Origin: Streptomyces jeddahensis
GTDB taxonomy: Bacteria; Actinomycetota; Actinomycetes; Streptomycetales; Streptomycetaceae
Direction of reading: 5' to 3'
Assembly (NCBI RefSeq): GCF_001642995.1
Contig: NZ_LOHS01000048.1
Span: forward strand, 1 to 64,000
DNA: 64,000 nt
Shown: positions 15,559-24,968 of the stretch, one piece after another
Position numbering within the stretch: position 1 is the stretch's first letter
Layout: the number at the start of each line of letters is the position of its first letter
Notes under the pieces: model-generated
The model's input: the letters and a program-made list of their open reading frames with translations, nothing else
Databases searched by the model: none
What the model was told of the DNA's origin: nothing
Program-made: the position numbers and the translations under genes

Positions 15559-18500
15559 GTGCGGGGCTACGAAAGCCAGGAGAGCGGGCGACGGCCTGAG
15601 GCCGATCATCTCTCTCGGTTCGAGGCCGAGATGGAGCGGCTGAAGACCGAGCGTGAGAAGGCCGTCCAGCACGCCGAGGATCTCGGCTACCAGGTGGAGG
15701 TGTTGCGCGCCAAGCTCCACGAGGCGCGCCGGAACCTGGCGTCCCGTCCTGCCTACGACGCTGCCGACATCGGCTACCAGGCCGAGCAGCTCCTTCGTAA
15801 CGCCCAGATCCAGGCCGAGCAGCTGCGCGCCGACGCCGAGCGCGAGCTGCGCGAGGCCCGCGCCCAGAACCAGCGCATCCTCCAGGAGCACGCCGAGCAG
15901 GCGGCCCGCCTCCAGGCCGAGCTGCACGCCGAGGCCGTGTCCCGCCGCCAGCAGCTCGACCAGGAGCTCGCCGAGCGCCGCGCGACGGTCGAGTCGCACG
16001 TCAACGAGAACGTGGCCTGGGCCGAGCAGCTGCGCGCCCGCACCGAGCAGCAGGCACGCAGGCTGCTGGAGGAGTCGCGGGCCGAGGCCGAGCAGGCGCT
16101 CGCCGCCGCCCGTGCCGAGGCCCAGCGCCTCACCGACGAGGCACGTCAGCGGCTGGGTACGGAGGCGGAGACCGCCCGTGCCGAAGCGGAAGCGATCCTG
16201 CGCCGGGCCCGCACCGACGCCGAGCGGTTGCTGAACGCGGCGTCCACACAGGCCCAGGAGGCCACCGACCACGCGGAGCAGCTGCGCAGCTCCTCGGCGA
16301 GCGAGTCCGAGGCGGCGCGACGGCAGGCCACCGAGCTGAGCCGCGCCGCCGAGCAGCGCATGGCCGAGGCCGAGACCGCGCTGCGCGAGGCCCGCGCCGA
16401 GGCCGAGAAGGTCCTCGCGGAGGCGAAGGACGCCGCGGTCAAGGCGCTGGCGAACGCCGAGTCGACGAACGAGCAGCGCACCCGCACCGCCAAGGAGCAG
16501 GTCGCCCGTCTGGTGAGCGAGGCCACGAAGGAGGCCGAGTCCACCAAGGCGGAGGCCGAGCAGGTCGTGGCGGACGCCAAGGCCGAGGCCGAGAAGCTGA
16601 TCGCCGAGGCCGCCGAGAAGGCCCGTACGATCACGGCCGAGGAGACCGCGTCGCAGCTGTCCAAGGCCGCGCGCACCGCCGAGGACGTGCTGAACAAGGC
16701 GTCCGAGGACGCCAAGGCGACCACGAAGGCCGCGACCGAGGAAGCCGAGCGGATCCGCCGCGAGGCGGAGGCCGAGGCGGACCGGCTGCGCGCGGAGGCG
16801 CACGACATCGCCGAGGAGCTCAAGGGCGCGGCGAAGGACGACACCAAGGAGTACCGCGCCAAGACGGTCGAGCTGCAGGAGGAGGCGCGCCGGCTGCGCG
16901 GCGAGGCCGAGCAGCTGCGGGCCGAGGCGGTCGCCGAGGGCGAGCGGATCCGCAGCGAGGCGCGGCGCGAGGCGATCCAGCAGATCGAGGAGGCGGCGAA
17001 GAGCGCCGAGGAGCTCCTTGCCAAGGCGAAGGCCGACGCCGACGAGCTGCGCTCCACGGCGACGGCCGACAGCGAGCGCGTGCGTACGGAGGCCATCGAG
17101 CGCGCCACGACGCTGCGCCGGCAGGCCGAGGAGACCCTGGAGCGCACCCGCGCCGAGGCCGAGCGGCACCGCGCGGAGGCCGCCGAGCAGGCCGAGGCCA
17201 CCAAGACCGAAGCGGAGCAGGCAGCGCAGGCGCTGCGCGAGGAGACCGAGCGCGCCATAGAGGCACGGCGGTCCGAGGCCGCCGAGGAGCTGACCCGGCT
17301 GCACACGGAGGCCGAGGAGCGGCTCGCCACGGCCGAACAGGCGCTCAGCGACGCACGGGCGGAGGCGGAGCGCATCCGCCGCGAGGCCGCCGAGGAGACG
17401 GACCGCCTGCGCAACGAGTCCGCGGAGCGCATCCGCAGCCTCCAGGCGCAGGCCGAGACGGAGGCCGAGCGGCTGCGCAACGAGGCCGCAGCGGACGCCT
17501 CGCAGTCCCGCGCCGAGGGCGAGGCCGTGGCGGTACGGCTGCGCAGCGAGGCCGCCGCCGAGGCCGAGCGGCTGAAGACGGAGGCCCAGGAGACGGCCGA
17601 CCGCGTACGGGCCGAGGCCGCGGCCGCCGCCGAGCGCGTCGCCGCCGAGGCCGCCGAGACGCTGGCCGCCGCCCAGGAGGAGGCCGCCCGGCGCCGCCGC
17701 GAGGCCGAGGAGACGCTGGGCTCGGCCCGCCAGGAGGCCGACCAGGAGCGCGAGCGGGCCCGCGAGCAGAGCGAGGAGCTGCTGGCGTCCGCGCGCGCCC
17801 GTATCGAGGAGGCGCAGGCCGAAGCGGCACGCCTCGTCGAGGAGGCTGACCGGCGGGCGACCGAGATGGTCGCGAACGCCGAGCAGACCGCCCAGCAGGT
17901 GCGCGACTCCGTGGCCGGGCTGCACGAGCAGGCCCAGGAGGAGATCTCGGGCCTGCGCAGCGCCGCCGAGCACGCGGCGGAGCGCACGCGTACGGAAGCG
18001 CAGGAGGAGGCGGACCGAGTCCGCGCCGACGCCTACGCCGAGCGGGAGCGGGCCGCCGAGGACGCGGCCCGGCTGCGGCGCGAGGCGGCGGAGGAGACCG
18101 AGGCCGCCAAGTCCCTGGCCGAGCGCACCGTCTCGGAGGCGATCGCCGAGTCGGAGCGGCTGCGTTCCGAGGCCGCCGAGCATGCCCAGCGGGTGCGTAC
18201 GGACGCGTCCGAGACCGTCGCGACCGCCGAGCAGGACGCTGCGCGCACCCGGGCCGAGGCCCGCGAGGACGCCAACCGCATCCGGTCCGACGCGGCGACC
18301 CAGGCCGACACGCTGATCGGTGAGGCCGTCAGTGAGGCGGAGCGGCTGACCACGGAGACGAACGCGGAGGCCGAGCGGGTCCGCGCCGAGTCCGTCGCCA
18401 AGGCCGAGAAGCTCGTCTCCGACGCGGCCGGCGAGGCCGAGCGGCTGCGTGCCGAGGCTGCCGAGACCGTCGGGTCCGCGCAGGCGCACGCCGAGCGGAT

Positions 18501-19431
18501 GCGCAGCGAGGCGGAGCGCGTCAAGGCCGAGGCAGAGGCGGAGGCCGAGCGCCTCACGTCCGCGGCCCGTGAGGAGGCCGAGCGCACCCTCGACGAGGCC
18601 CGGCAGGACGCCAACAAGCGGCGCTCCGAGGCGGCCGCGCAGGTCGACAAGCTCATCACGGAGGCCACCGCGGAGGCCGAGAAGCTCACCTCCGAGGCGC
18701 AGCAGAAGGCGTTCAAGGCCACCGCGGACGCCGAGGCGCAGGCCGACACCATGGTCGGCGCCGCCCGCAACGAGGCCGAGCGGCTCGTCACCGAGGCCAC
18801 CGTCGAGGGCAACGCACTGGTGGAGAAGGCCCGCGCGGACGCCGACGAACTCCTCGTCGGCGCGCGCCGGGACGCCGTCGCCATCCGGGAGCGCGCCGAG
18901 GAGCTGCGCGACCGCATCACCACCGAGATCGAGGAGCTGCACGAGCGCGCCAGGCGGGAGTCCGCGGAAGCCATGAAGTCCGCGGGCGAGCGGTGCGACG
19001 CGCTGGTGAAGGCCGCCGAGGACCAGCTGGCCGAGGCCGAGGCGAAGGCCAAGGACCTGCTGGCGGAGGCCAACTCCGAGGCGAGCAAGGTGCGTATCGC
19101 CGCGGTCAAGAAGGCGGAGGCCCTACTCAAGGAGGCCGAGCAGAAGAAGGCCGAACTGGGGCGCGAGGCCGAGCGTGTCAAGAGCGAGGCCGAGGCCGAG
19201 GCCAAGCGGATGGTCGAGGAGGGCAAGCGCGAGCTGGAGGTGCTGGTCCGCCGCCGCGAGGACATCAACGCCGAGATCTCCCGCGTCCAGGACGTGCTCG
19301 AGGCGCTGGAGTCCTTCGAGGCGCCGTCGGCCGGCAGGGCCGCGGCGAACGGCGGTCAGGGCGCCGCCGGCGTCAAGGCGGGAGCGACGGTAGGCCCTCC
19401 ACGATCGGGTGGTAAGCCGTCGGAGGACTAG
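15559..19431 (+). CDS. scy: Scy, polar-growth coiled-coil scaffold
   Basis: A 1290-aa, nearly uninterrupted coiled coil rich in Ala, Glu and Arg. The N-terminal signature reads DHLSRFEAEMERLKTEREKA followed by VQHAEDLGYQVEVLRAKLHE, matching the Scy family. Scy organises the tip-organising centre with DivIVA and FilP and sets hyphal growth points. The long central region repeats units of the type EAERLRxEAxxxAE without prolines. The end is a short Gly/Ser-rich tail (GPPRSGGKPSED). GTG at 15559 was chosen because the family begins VRGYE; upstream GTGs at 15511-15517 are possible. Gene filP follows. Confidence 0.93.
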   Translation: MRGYESQESGRRPEADHLSRFEAEMERLKTEREKAVQHAEDLGYQVEVLRAKLHEARRNLASRPAYDAADIGYQAEQLLRNAQIQAEQLRADAERELREARAQNQRILQEHAEQAARLQAELHAEAVSRRQQLDQELAERRATVESHVNENVAWAEQLRARTEQQARRLLEESRAEAEQALAAARAEAQRLTDEARQRLGTEAETARAEAEAILRRARTDAERLLNAASTQAQEATDHAEQLRSSSASESEAARRQATELSRAAEQRMAEAETALREARAEAEKVLAEAKDAAVKALANAESTNEQRTRTAKEQVARLVSEATKEAESTKAEAEQVVADAKAEAEKLIAEAAEKARTITAEETASQLSKAARTAEDVLNKASEDAKATTKAATEEAERIRREAEAEADRLRAEAHDIAEELKGAAKDDTKEYRAKTVELQEEARRLRGEAEQLRAEAVAEGERIRSEARREAIQQIEEAAKSAEELLAKAKADADELRSTATADSERVRTEAIERATTLRRQAEETLERTRAEAERHRAEAAEQAEATKTEAEQAAQALREETERAIEARRSEAAEELTRLHTEAEERLATAEQALSDARAEAERIRREAAEETDRLRNESAERIRSLQAQAETEAERLRNEAAADASQSRAEGEAVAVRLRSEAAAEAERLKTEAQETADRVRAEAAAAAERVAAEAAETLAAAQEEAARRRREAEETLGSARQEADQERERAREQSEELLASARARIEEAQAEAARLVEEADRRATEMVANAEQTAQQVRDSVAGLHEQAQEEISGLRSAAEHAAERTRTEAQEEADRVRADAYAERERAAEDAARLRREAAEETEAAKSLAERTVSEAIAESERLRSEAAEHAQRVRTDASETVATAEQDAARTRAEAREDANRIRSDAATQADTLIGEAVSEAERLTTETNAEAERVRAESVAKAEKLVSDAAGEAERLRAEAAETVGSAQAHAERMRSEAERVKAEAEAEAERLTSAAREEAERTLDEARQDANKRRSEAAAQVDKLITEATAEAEKLTSEAQQKAFKATADAEAQADTMVGAARNEAERLVTEATVEGNALVEKARADADELLVGARRDAVAIRERAEELRDRITTEIEELHERARRESAEAMKSAGERCDALVKAAEDQLAEAEAKAKDLLAEANSEASKVRIAAVKKAEALLKEAEQKKAELGREAERVKSEAEAEAKRMVEEGKRELEVLVRRREDINAEISRVQDVLEALESFEAPSAGRAAANGGQGAAGVKAGATVGPPRSGGKPSED

Positions 19432-19615
19432 CCAGAACGGCCCCTTCCGTGCTTTGTAGGGAGCTTCGGTGCTCTTGCTCCGCAAGTGCTCCGGGCCTTA
19501 GCCACTCAAAAGGGGTGTCATTCTCCAGATCTAACGGGCATCTGCTCGATGACACGCCGATTGGGCCCCTAGGATTCTCCCTATCACCTCACCGGTCTCA
19601 TTCGACAGGAACCCC

Positions 19616-20551
19616 ATGAGCGACACTTCCCCCTACGGCTTCGAGCTTGTGCGGCGTGGATACGACCGCGCGCAGGTGGACGAACGCATTTCCAAGCTCG
19701 TCTCCGACCGTGACAGTGCCCTTGCGCGTATCACCGCTCTGGAGAAGCGCATCGAGGAGCTGCACCTCGAGACGCAGAACGCCCAGGCCCAGGTGAACGA
19801 CGCCGAGCCGTCGTACGCGGGTCTCGGCGCGCGCGTCGAGAAGATCCTCCGCCTCGCCGAGGAGGAGGCGAAGGACCTGCGCGAGGAGGCCCGGCGCGCG
19901 GCCGAGCAGCACCGCGAGCTCGCCGAGTCGGCGGCCCAGCAGGTGCGCAACGACGCAGAATCGTTCGCCGCAGACCGCAAGGCCAAGGCCGAGGACGAGG
20001 GCGTTCGGATCGTCGAGAAGGCCAAGGGCGAGGCGGCGTCGCTGCGCGCCGAGGCGCAGAAGGACGCGCAGTCCAAGCGCGAGGAGGCGGACGCCCTCTT
20101 CGAGGAGACCCGGGCGAAGGCCGCGCAGGCGGCCGCCGACTTCGAGACGAACCTGGCCAAGCGCCGCGAGCAGTCCGAGCGCGACCTTGCGTCGCGTCAG
20201 GCCAAGGCGGAGAAGCGGCTCGCGGAGATCGAGCACCGTGCGGAGCAGCTCCGTCTCGAGGCGGAGAAGCTGCGGACGGACGCGGAGCGGCGTGCGCGCC
20301 AGACCGTGGAGACGGCGCAGCGCCAGGCCGAGGACATCGTCGCCGACGCGAACGCCAAGGCGGACCGGATCCGCTCGGAATCCGAGCGGGAGCTGGCGGC
20401 CCTCACGAACCGCCGCGACTCCATCAACGCGCAGCTGACCAACGTCCGCGAGATGCTCGCGACGCTGACGGGCGCGGCGGTGGCCGCGGCCGGCTCGCCG
20501 ACGGAGGACGAGCCGATCTCGCGCGGGGTTCCCGCCCAGCAGACGCGCTGA
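19616..20551 (+). CDS. filP: FilP, intermediate-filament-like cytoskeletal protein
   Basis: 311 aa. A DivIVA-like N-terminus (SPYGFELVRRGYDRAQVDER) is followed by a continuous coiled coil (about 20-285) and a short disordered tail. FilP forms a cytoskeletal network that stiffens hyphae and gathers behind the growing tip with Scy and DivIVA. It lies 184 bp after scy on the same strand; TAGGAT near 19571 may be its own -10 box. A strong 16-bp terminator hairpin follows 11 bp after the stop. Confidence 0.94.
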   Translation: MSDTSPYGFELVRRGYDRAQVDERISKLVSDRDSALARITALEKRIEELHLETQNAQAQVNDAEPSYAGLGARVEKILRLAEEEAKDLREEARRAAEQHRELAESAAQQVRNDAESFAADRKAKAEDEGVRIVEKAKGEAASLRAEAQKDAQSKREEADALFEETRAKAAQAAADFETNLAKRREQSERDLASRQAKAEKRLAEIEHRAEQLRLEAEKLRTDAERRARQTVETAQRQAEDIVADANAKADRIRSESERELAALTNRRDSINAQLTNVREMLATLTGAAVAAAGSPTEDEPISRGVPAQQTR

Positions 20552-20562
20552 CGCGAGTTGTA

Positions 20563-20597
20563 CGTGCCCCGCACCGCGGTTCGCGGTGCGGGGCACG
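20563..20597 (+). terminator. filP terminator, 16-bp hairpin
   Basis: CGTGCCCCGCACCGCG pairs perfectly with CGCGGTGCGGGGCACG around a 3-nt loop. Confidence 0.88.
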
Positions 20598-20638
20598 GTT
20601 GCGTTGGCCTCCGGCCGTCGTCGGCTGGGGCGCCTACG

Positions 20639-20883
20639 GCCGGTGACTGGGTCGGGGCCGCGCCGGGGTGTACGTCCTCGGTCTGGCGCCAGGCCGTACG
20701 TCGTCGGGCGAGCCCATACGTAGCGCCAGCCGCTGCGGGCGCACACCCCGCCACGTCCCCTTCGGCCGGAGGGCGCCTGCAGGCCGGTGGGGTCGACCGT
20801 TGTGGGCAGTCGAGCCGCTCCCGTTGTGGGCAATCGTTCCGCAGGGCGGAACGGGTGGGCACAACCCCACGACGGCGGGCGCC
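20639..20883 (+). repeat. 245-bp dispersed intergenic element, copy B
   Basis: The same ordered blocks as copy A at 12016-12240, in opposite orientation. GGGTCGGGGCCGCGCCGGG, TCGGTCTGGCGCC, GCGCCAGCCGCTGCGGGCGC and CCGCCACGTCCCCTTCGGC are shared. It differs by carrying an additional half palindrome (CCGTTGTGGGCAGTCG, 20797-20812) before the full 52-bp module, which explains its greater length. Confidence 0.8.
20821..20873. repeat. Palindromic intergenic repeat, basic form, inverted orientation
   Basis: CCGTTGTGGGCAATCGTTCC, GCAGGGC, GGAACGGGTGGGCACAAC, then CCCACGAC. It is the reverse complement of the copies at 8909 and 12026, with one extra C near the end. Confidence 0.85.
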
Positions 20884-20963
20884 GTGAAACCGTTGGCCCG
20901 CCCGGCAGAGGGCACCGGCACCCCAAGGGTGCCGTACAACAGGCGCCGCCTTCGGCGGCGCCC

Positions 20964-20969
20964 TAGCGT
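20964..20969 (+). promoter_or_regulatory. -10 box (TAGCGT), leaderless ABC operon
   Basis: TAGCGT ends 7 nt before the ATG at 20977, without a Shine-Dalgarno. The surrounding TAGCGTTGTCGACATG closely resembles TAGCGTTGGCGACCATG at nucS (27435). Confidence 0.55.
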
Positions 20970-20976
20970 TGTCGAC

Positions 20977-21963
20977 ATGATCGAGCTCGCCGGACTCACC
21001 AAGCGCTACGGCGAAAAGCTGGCCGTCAACAACCTCACCTTCACCGTCCGCCCAGGCATGGTCACCGGCTTTCTCGGCCCGAACGGCGCCGGCAAGTCCA
21101 CCACCATGCGCATGGTGCTCGGACTCGACCGCCCCACCGCGGGCGACGTCCGCATCGACGGCATCCACTACGACCAGCTCAAAGACCCGCTCAAGTACAT
21201 CGGCGCACTGCTCGACGCGAAGGCCGTGCACGGCGGCCGCAGCGCCTACAACCATCTCCTCTGCCTCGCCCAGAGCAACGGCATTCCCCGCAGCCGGGTC
21301 CGCGAGGTCCTCGACACGGTGGGCCTCACGGCCGTCGCGAGGAAGAAGGCCAAGGGTTTCTCGATGGGCATGGGGCAGCGGCTCGGTATCGCCGCCGCGC
21401 TGCTCGGCGACCCGCGGATCCTGATGTTCGACGAGCCGGTCAACGGCCTGGACCCCGAGGGCATCCACTGGATCCGGAACCTCATGAAGTCGCTGGCGGC
21501 CCAGGGACGTACCGTCTTCGTCTCCTCGCACCTGATGAGCGAGATGGCGCTGACCGCCGACCATCTGGTCGTCATCGGCCAGGGCCGGCTCCTCGCGGAC
21601 ACCACCATGGCGGACTTCATCCAGCAGAACTCCCGCTCGTACGTACGGCTCCGCTCCCCCCAGCGCGAGCAGCTGCTCGACGCGTTGAGCCGGGCCGGGA
21701 TCAGCGCCGTCGAGGTCGGCAACGGCGCCCTCGAGGTGGACGGCGGCAAACCGGAGCTGCTGGGTGAGCTGGCCGCCCGGAACGGGATCGTCCTCCATGA
21801 GCTCAGCCCGCAGCAGGCCTCGCTCGAGGCGGCGTTCATGCGGCTCACCGCCGAGGCCGTGGAGTACCACGCGCACGCGGAGACCGTCGGTGGTACCACT
21901 CCGTCACCGCCGGAGCAGCAGCCCGAATGGGGTGCCACGTGGCAACAGCGGAAGGGGCATTGA
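20977..21963 (+). CDS. ABC-2 type exporter, ATP-binding protein 1
   Basis: 328 aa. Walker A GPNGAGKST, signature SMGMGQRLGIAAAL (an MGQR variant of the usual SGGQ), Walker B ILMFDEP, then HLMSEMALTADH containing the switch His. This form is common in actinobacterial ABC-2 exporters. The C-terminal 100 residues are a regulatory extension. It pairs with the permease starting 3 nt downstream. A near-duplicate pair follows at 22849-24941. Substrate unknown. Confidence 0.9.
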   Translation: MIELAGLTKRYGEKLAVNNLTFTVRPGMVTGFLGPNGAGKSTTMRMVLGLDRPTAGDVRIDGIHYDQLKDPLKYIGALLDAKAVHGGRSAYNHLLCLAQSNGIPRSRVREVLDTVGLTAVARKKAKGFSMGMGQRLGIAAALLGDPRILMFDEPVNGLDPEGIHWIRNLMKSLAAQGRTVFVSSHLMSEMALTADHLVVIGQGRLLADTTMADFIQQNSRSYVRLRSPQREQLLDALSRAGISAVEVGNGALEVDGGKPELLGELAARNGIVLHELSPQQASLEAAFMRLTAEAVEYHAHAETVGGTTPSPPEQQPEWGATWQQRKGH

Positions 21964-21965
21964 CC

Positions 21966-22736
21966 ATGTCTGCGATCCAGGTCGTCAGGTCGGAATGGAC
22001 CAAGATCCGGTCGGTGTCATCCACAGTGTGGACGCTCGGTCTCGCCGCCGTCGTCACCATCGCTCTCGGGACGCTCATCAGCATCCTGTCCAAGCGGGAG
22101 TTCGACAGCCTGGGAGCCCGGGAACAGGTCTCCTTCGACCCGACCTTCATCAGTTTCGCCGGGATGAGTCTCGGTCAGCTGGCGATGATCGTGTTCGGCG
22201 TCCTCGTCGTCTCCAACGAGTACAGCACCGGCATGATCCGTACCTCGCTCGCGGCCGTCCCCCAGCGCGGCACCTTCCTCTTCGGCAAGGTCGCCGTCGC
22301 CACGCTCCTCGCCTTCGTCGTCGGACTGGCCACCAGCTTCGTCGCCTTCTTCCTGGGGCAGGCGATGCTCGGCGAGCACGCGGCGTCCCTCAGCGACCGG
22401 GGCGTCCTGCGGGCGGTCATCGGCGGCGGCCTCTACATGATGCTGATCGCGATGTTCTCGATGGGCGTCGCCGCGATGCTGCGGGGCCCGATGCTCTCGC
22501 TCGGCATTCTGATGCCGTTCTTCTTTCTGATCTCCAACATCCTGGGGAACGTCTCGGCGACCGAGAAAATCGGCCGGTATCTGCCGGACCAGGCGGGCAG
22601 CAAGATCATGCAGGTGGTCACGCCGTTCGGCGACGACACCCCGTACGGGCCGTGGGGCGGGCTCGGAATCATGGTGCTGTGGGTGATGGCGGCGCTGGTC
22701 GGCGGCTATGCGGTGATCAAGAAACGGGACGCCTGA
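21966..22736 (+). CDS. ABC-2 type exporter, permease 1
   Basis: A 256-aa integral membrane protein with about six transmembrane segments. It opens VVRSEWTKIRSVSSTVWTLG, the SEWTKxRS motif of this permease family, and contains VVSNEYSTGMIRTSLAAVPQ. AAGGGG precedes the ATG at a suitable distance. It forms a transporter with the ATPase immediately upstream. Confidence 0.9.
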   Translation: MSAIQVVRSEWTKIRSVSSTVWTLGLAAVVTIALGTLISILSKREFDSLGAREQVSFDPTFISFAGMSLGQLAMIVFGVLVVSNEYSTGMIRTSLAAVPQRGTFLFGKVAVATLLAFVVGLATSFVAFFLGQAMLGEHAASLSDRGVLRAVIGGGLYMMLIAMFSMGVAAMLRGPMLSLGILMPFFFLISNILGNVSATEKIGRYLPDQAGSKIMQVVTPFGDDTPYGPWGGLGIMVLWVMAALVGGYAVIKKRDA

Positions 22737-22848
22737 CCAGCCCCCCGTCCCTGCCGTCCTTTGGGTGGAACCGTCAGCGCCCCGATATCCTCCTAACCCT
22801 TACGGGGGCGCGCGCCCCGACGTCCTGACCTCTCGATGGGTGCGGAGA

Positions 22849-24060
22849 ATGATCGAGGCAGTCGGCCTGACGAAGCGCTATGGCGACAAGACGGCCGTGT
22901 ACAACCTTTCCTTCCAGGTGCGGCCGGGTGCCGTCACCGGCTTCCTCGGCCCCAACGGCTCGGGCAAGTCGACGACGATGCGGATGATCCTCGGCCTGGA
23001 CCAGCCCACGTCGGGCCAGGTGACGATCGGCGGCTATCCGTACCGCAGGCTGCCGAACGCGCCGCGCCAGGTCGGCGCGCTGCTCGACGCCAAGGCCGTG
23101 CACGGCGGCCGGAGCGCCCGCAGCCACCTGCTGTGCCTCGCCCAGCTGTCGGGCATCCCGGCGCGGCGGGTCGACGAGGTGCTGGGCGTCGTCGGCCTGC
23201 AGGACGTGGCGAAGAAGCGGTCGAAGGGCTTCTCGCTCGGTATGGGGCAGCGCCTCGGTATCGCGGCCGCGCTGCTCGGCGACCCGCAGGTGCTGCTCTT
23301 CGACGAGCCGGTGAACGGTCTTGACCCCGAAGGCATCCTCTGGGTCCGCAATCTGATGAAGTCCCTGGCCGCCGAAGGCCGTACGGTGTTCGTCTCCTCT
23401 CACCTGATGAGCGAAATGGCGCTCACCGCCGACCACTTGATCGTGATCGGCCGCGGGCAGCTGCTCGCCGACATGAGCGTCAAGGACTTCATCTCGCACA
23501 ACTCCGCGGACTTCGCACGGGTGCGGACGCCCGACACCGAGCCGCAGCAGCGGGAGAAGCTGACGGCCGCGCTGACCGAGGCCGGCGGCCAGGTGCTGCC
23601 CGAGCAGGACGGCGCGCTGCGCGTGACCGGTCTGCCGCTGCCGCGCATCAGCGACCTGGCGCACGAAGCGGACGTACGCCTGTGGGAGCTCTCGCCGCAC
23701 CAGGCCTCGCTGGAGGAGGCGTACATGCGGATGACGCAGGGCGCCGTCGACTACCGCTCGACGATCGACCAGCGGGCCGGGCTCCAGCAGCCGCTCCCGC
23801 CGGGTGTGACGCCGCCGCAGCCGATGCCGGTGCCGGGCCAGGGGCAGTCCGGCTGGTACGCGCCCCCGCCGCCCCAGCAGGGCGGTCAGCCCTTCGCGAT
23901 GCCGCAGGCTCCGGCCGGTGCGCCGTACGCGGGCGGGCAGGCCGCCGGTCCGTACGCCGCCGGGCCGGCTGCCGCACCGAACCCCTACGCACAGCCGCCG
24001 GCAGCCCCCGCCCCCGCCACCCCCGACACGACCCAGCGCACCAGCGAGGACCCCCGATGA
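22849..24060 (+). CDS. ABC-2 type exporter, ATP-binding protein 2, with Pro-rich tail
   Basis: 403 aa. It is closely related to ATPase 1 (GPNGSGKST, SLGMGQRLGIAAAL, VLLFDEPVNGLDPEG), indicating tandem duplication. Residues of about 305-403 are a low-complexity tail rich in Pro, Gln, Ala and Gly, unlike ATPase 1. GGAGA abuts the ATG; a GTG three codons earlier is an alternative. The stop overlaps the next start (ATGA), coupling it to permease 2. Confidence 0.9.
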   Translation: MIEAVGLTKRYGDKTAVYNLSFQVRPGAVTGFLGPNGSGKSTTMRMILGLDQPTSGQVTIGGYPYRRLPNAPRQVGALLDAKAVHGGRSARSHLLCLAQLSGIPARRVDEVLGVVGLQDVAKKRSKGFSLGMGQRLGIAAALLGDPQVLLFDEPVNGLDPEGILWVRNLMKSLAAEGRTVFVSSHLMSEMALTADHLIVIGRGQLLADMSVKDFISHNSADFARVRTPDTEPQQREKLTAALTEAGGQVLPEQDGALRVTGLPLPRISDLAHEADVRLWELSPHQASLEEAYMRMTQGAVDYRSTIDQRAGLQQPLPPGVTPPQPMPVPGQGQSGWYAPPPPQQGGQPFAMPQAPAGAPYAGGQAAGPYAAGPAAAPNPYAQPPAAPAPATPDTTQRTSEDPR

Positions 24061-24941
24061 CGACGCCGCACCCGCAGCAGGTGAACCAGCAGGCGTACGC
24101 CCCCGCCCCGCAGGTACCGGCCGCCGCCCCGGCCGGCAACTGGCAGGCCGGACCGGGCGGTTTGTACACCTCGCCGATCCCCGTCACACGCACGCATCTC
24201 GGCCACGCGATCAGCTCGGAGTGGACGAAGATCAAGTCCGTGCGCTCCACGATGTGGACGCTGGGCGTCTTCCTGTTCCTGGTCATCGGGATCGGGCTGC
24301 TCGTCGCAACGCAGACGAACGACAGGGACTACGTGAACGTGCCGTTCAGTCTCCCGGCCTTCTTCGGCCTGGTGCTCGGCCAGATCTGCCTGATCACGCT
24401 CGGCGTGCTGGTGGTCTCATCCGAGTACGGTACGGGCATGATCCGCACCACCTTCACGGCGTCGCCGCAGCGCCACCGCGTGCTGGCGGCGAAGGTGCTG
24501 ATCTACTTCGCGGTCGCCTACGTCACGTCCGCGGTCGCCATCGGGCTGGTGGGCCTGGCGACGTCGGCCATGCACAGCGGGCCCGAGGCCACGGGCACGG
24601 AGTGGGCCGGCACCGTCTTCAAGGGCGCGCTGTACGTGTCGTTGCTGGGCGTTCTGGCGCTTGCGGTCGGCTCGATGCTGCGCCACTCGGCGGGTGCGAT
24701 CACCGCGATGCTGGGCCTGGTGCTGGTGCCCGCGATCCTGCCGGCGTTCCTCATGATCTCGCAGAGCACCCGAAAGATCGGCGAGAAGATGATGGACTAC
24801 AACGCCCCGAATTCACTGGCCAAGATCTTCGGGCTCGACACCGAGAGCGGGCACGGCAACCCGCAGCTGTGGCTGCTGATCGGTCTGACCGTGGCCGCGC
24901 TCGCGGGCGCCTTCGCGCTGCTGGAGAAGCGCGACGTGTGA
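24057..24941 (+). CDS. ABC-2 type exporter, permease 2, with disordered N-tail
   Basis: 294 aa. The first 45 residues are rich in Pro, Gln and Ala. The family motif SSEWTKIKSVRSTMWTLGV and about six transmembrane segments follow, including VVSSEYGTGMIRTTFTASPQ. Both partners in this second transporter carry Pro/Ala-rich tails that the first pair lacks, which suggests interaction between the tails or with a common partner. Confidence 0.9.
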   Translation: MTTPHPQQVNQQAYAPAPQVPAAAPAGNWQAGPGGLYTSPIPVTRTHLGHAISSEWTKIKSVRSTMWTLGVFLFLVIGIGLLVATQTNDRDYVNVPFSLPAFFGLVLGQICLITLGVLVVSSEYGTGMIRTTFTASPQRHRVLAAKVLIYFAVAYVTSAVAIGLVGLATSAMHSGPEATGTEWAGTVFKGALYVSLLGVLALAVGSMLRHSAGAITAMLGLVLVPAILPAFLMISQSTRKIGEKMMDYNAPNSLAKIFGLDTESGHGNPQLWLLIGLTVAALAGAFALLEKRDV

Positions 24942-24968
24942 CCGCCACTTGACGCCGGCCTCAACACC

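Larger units (their letters stand above)
20552..20976. other. 425-bp intergenic region with terminator and repeat element
   Basis: Holds the filP terminator (20563-20597), dispersed element copy B (20639-20883), a half-palindrome (20797-20812), the GGCGCCGCC/GGCGGCGCC hairpin just before the next promoter (about 20943-20962), and the leaderless promoter of the ABC operon. Confidence 0.75.

Noticed and set aside
14962..18942. 1326-codon open frame opposite scy
   Set aside because: Mirror of the repeated GAG/GCC codons of the coiled coil, giving LLGLGLR-type repeats; not a protein.
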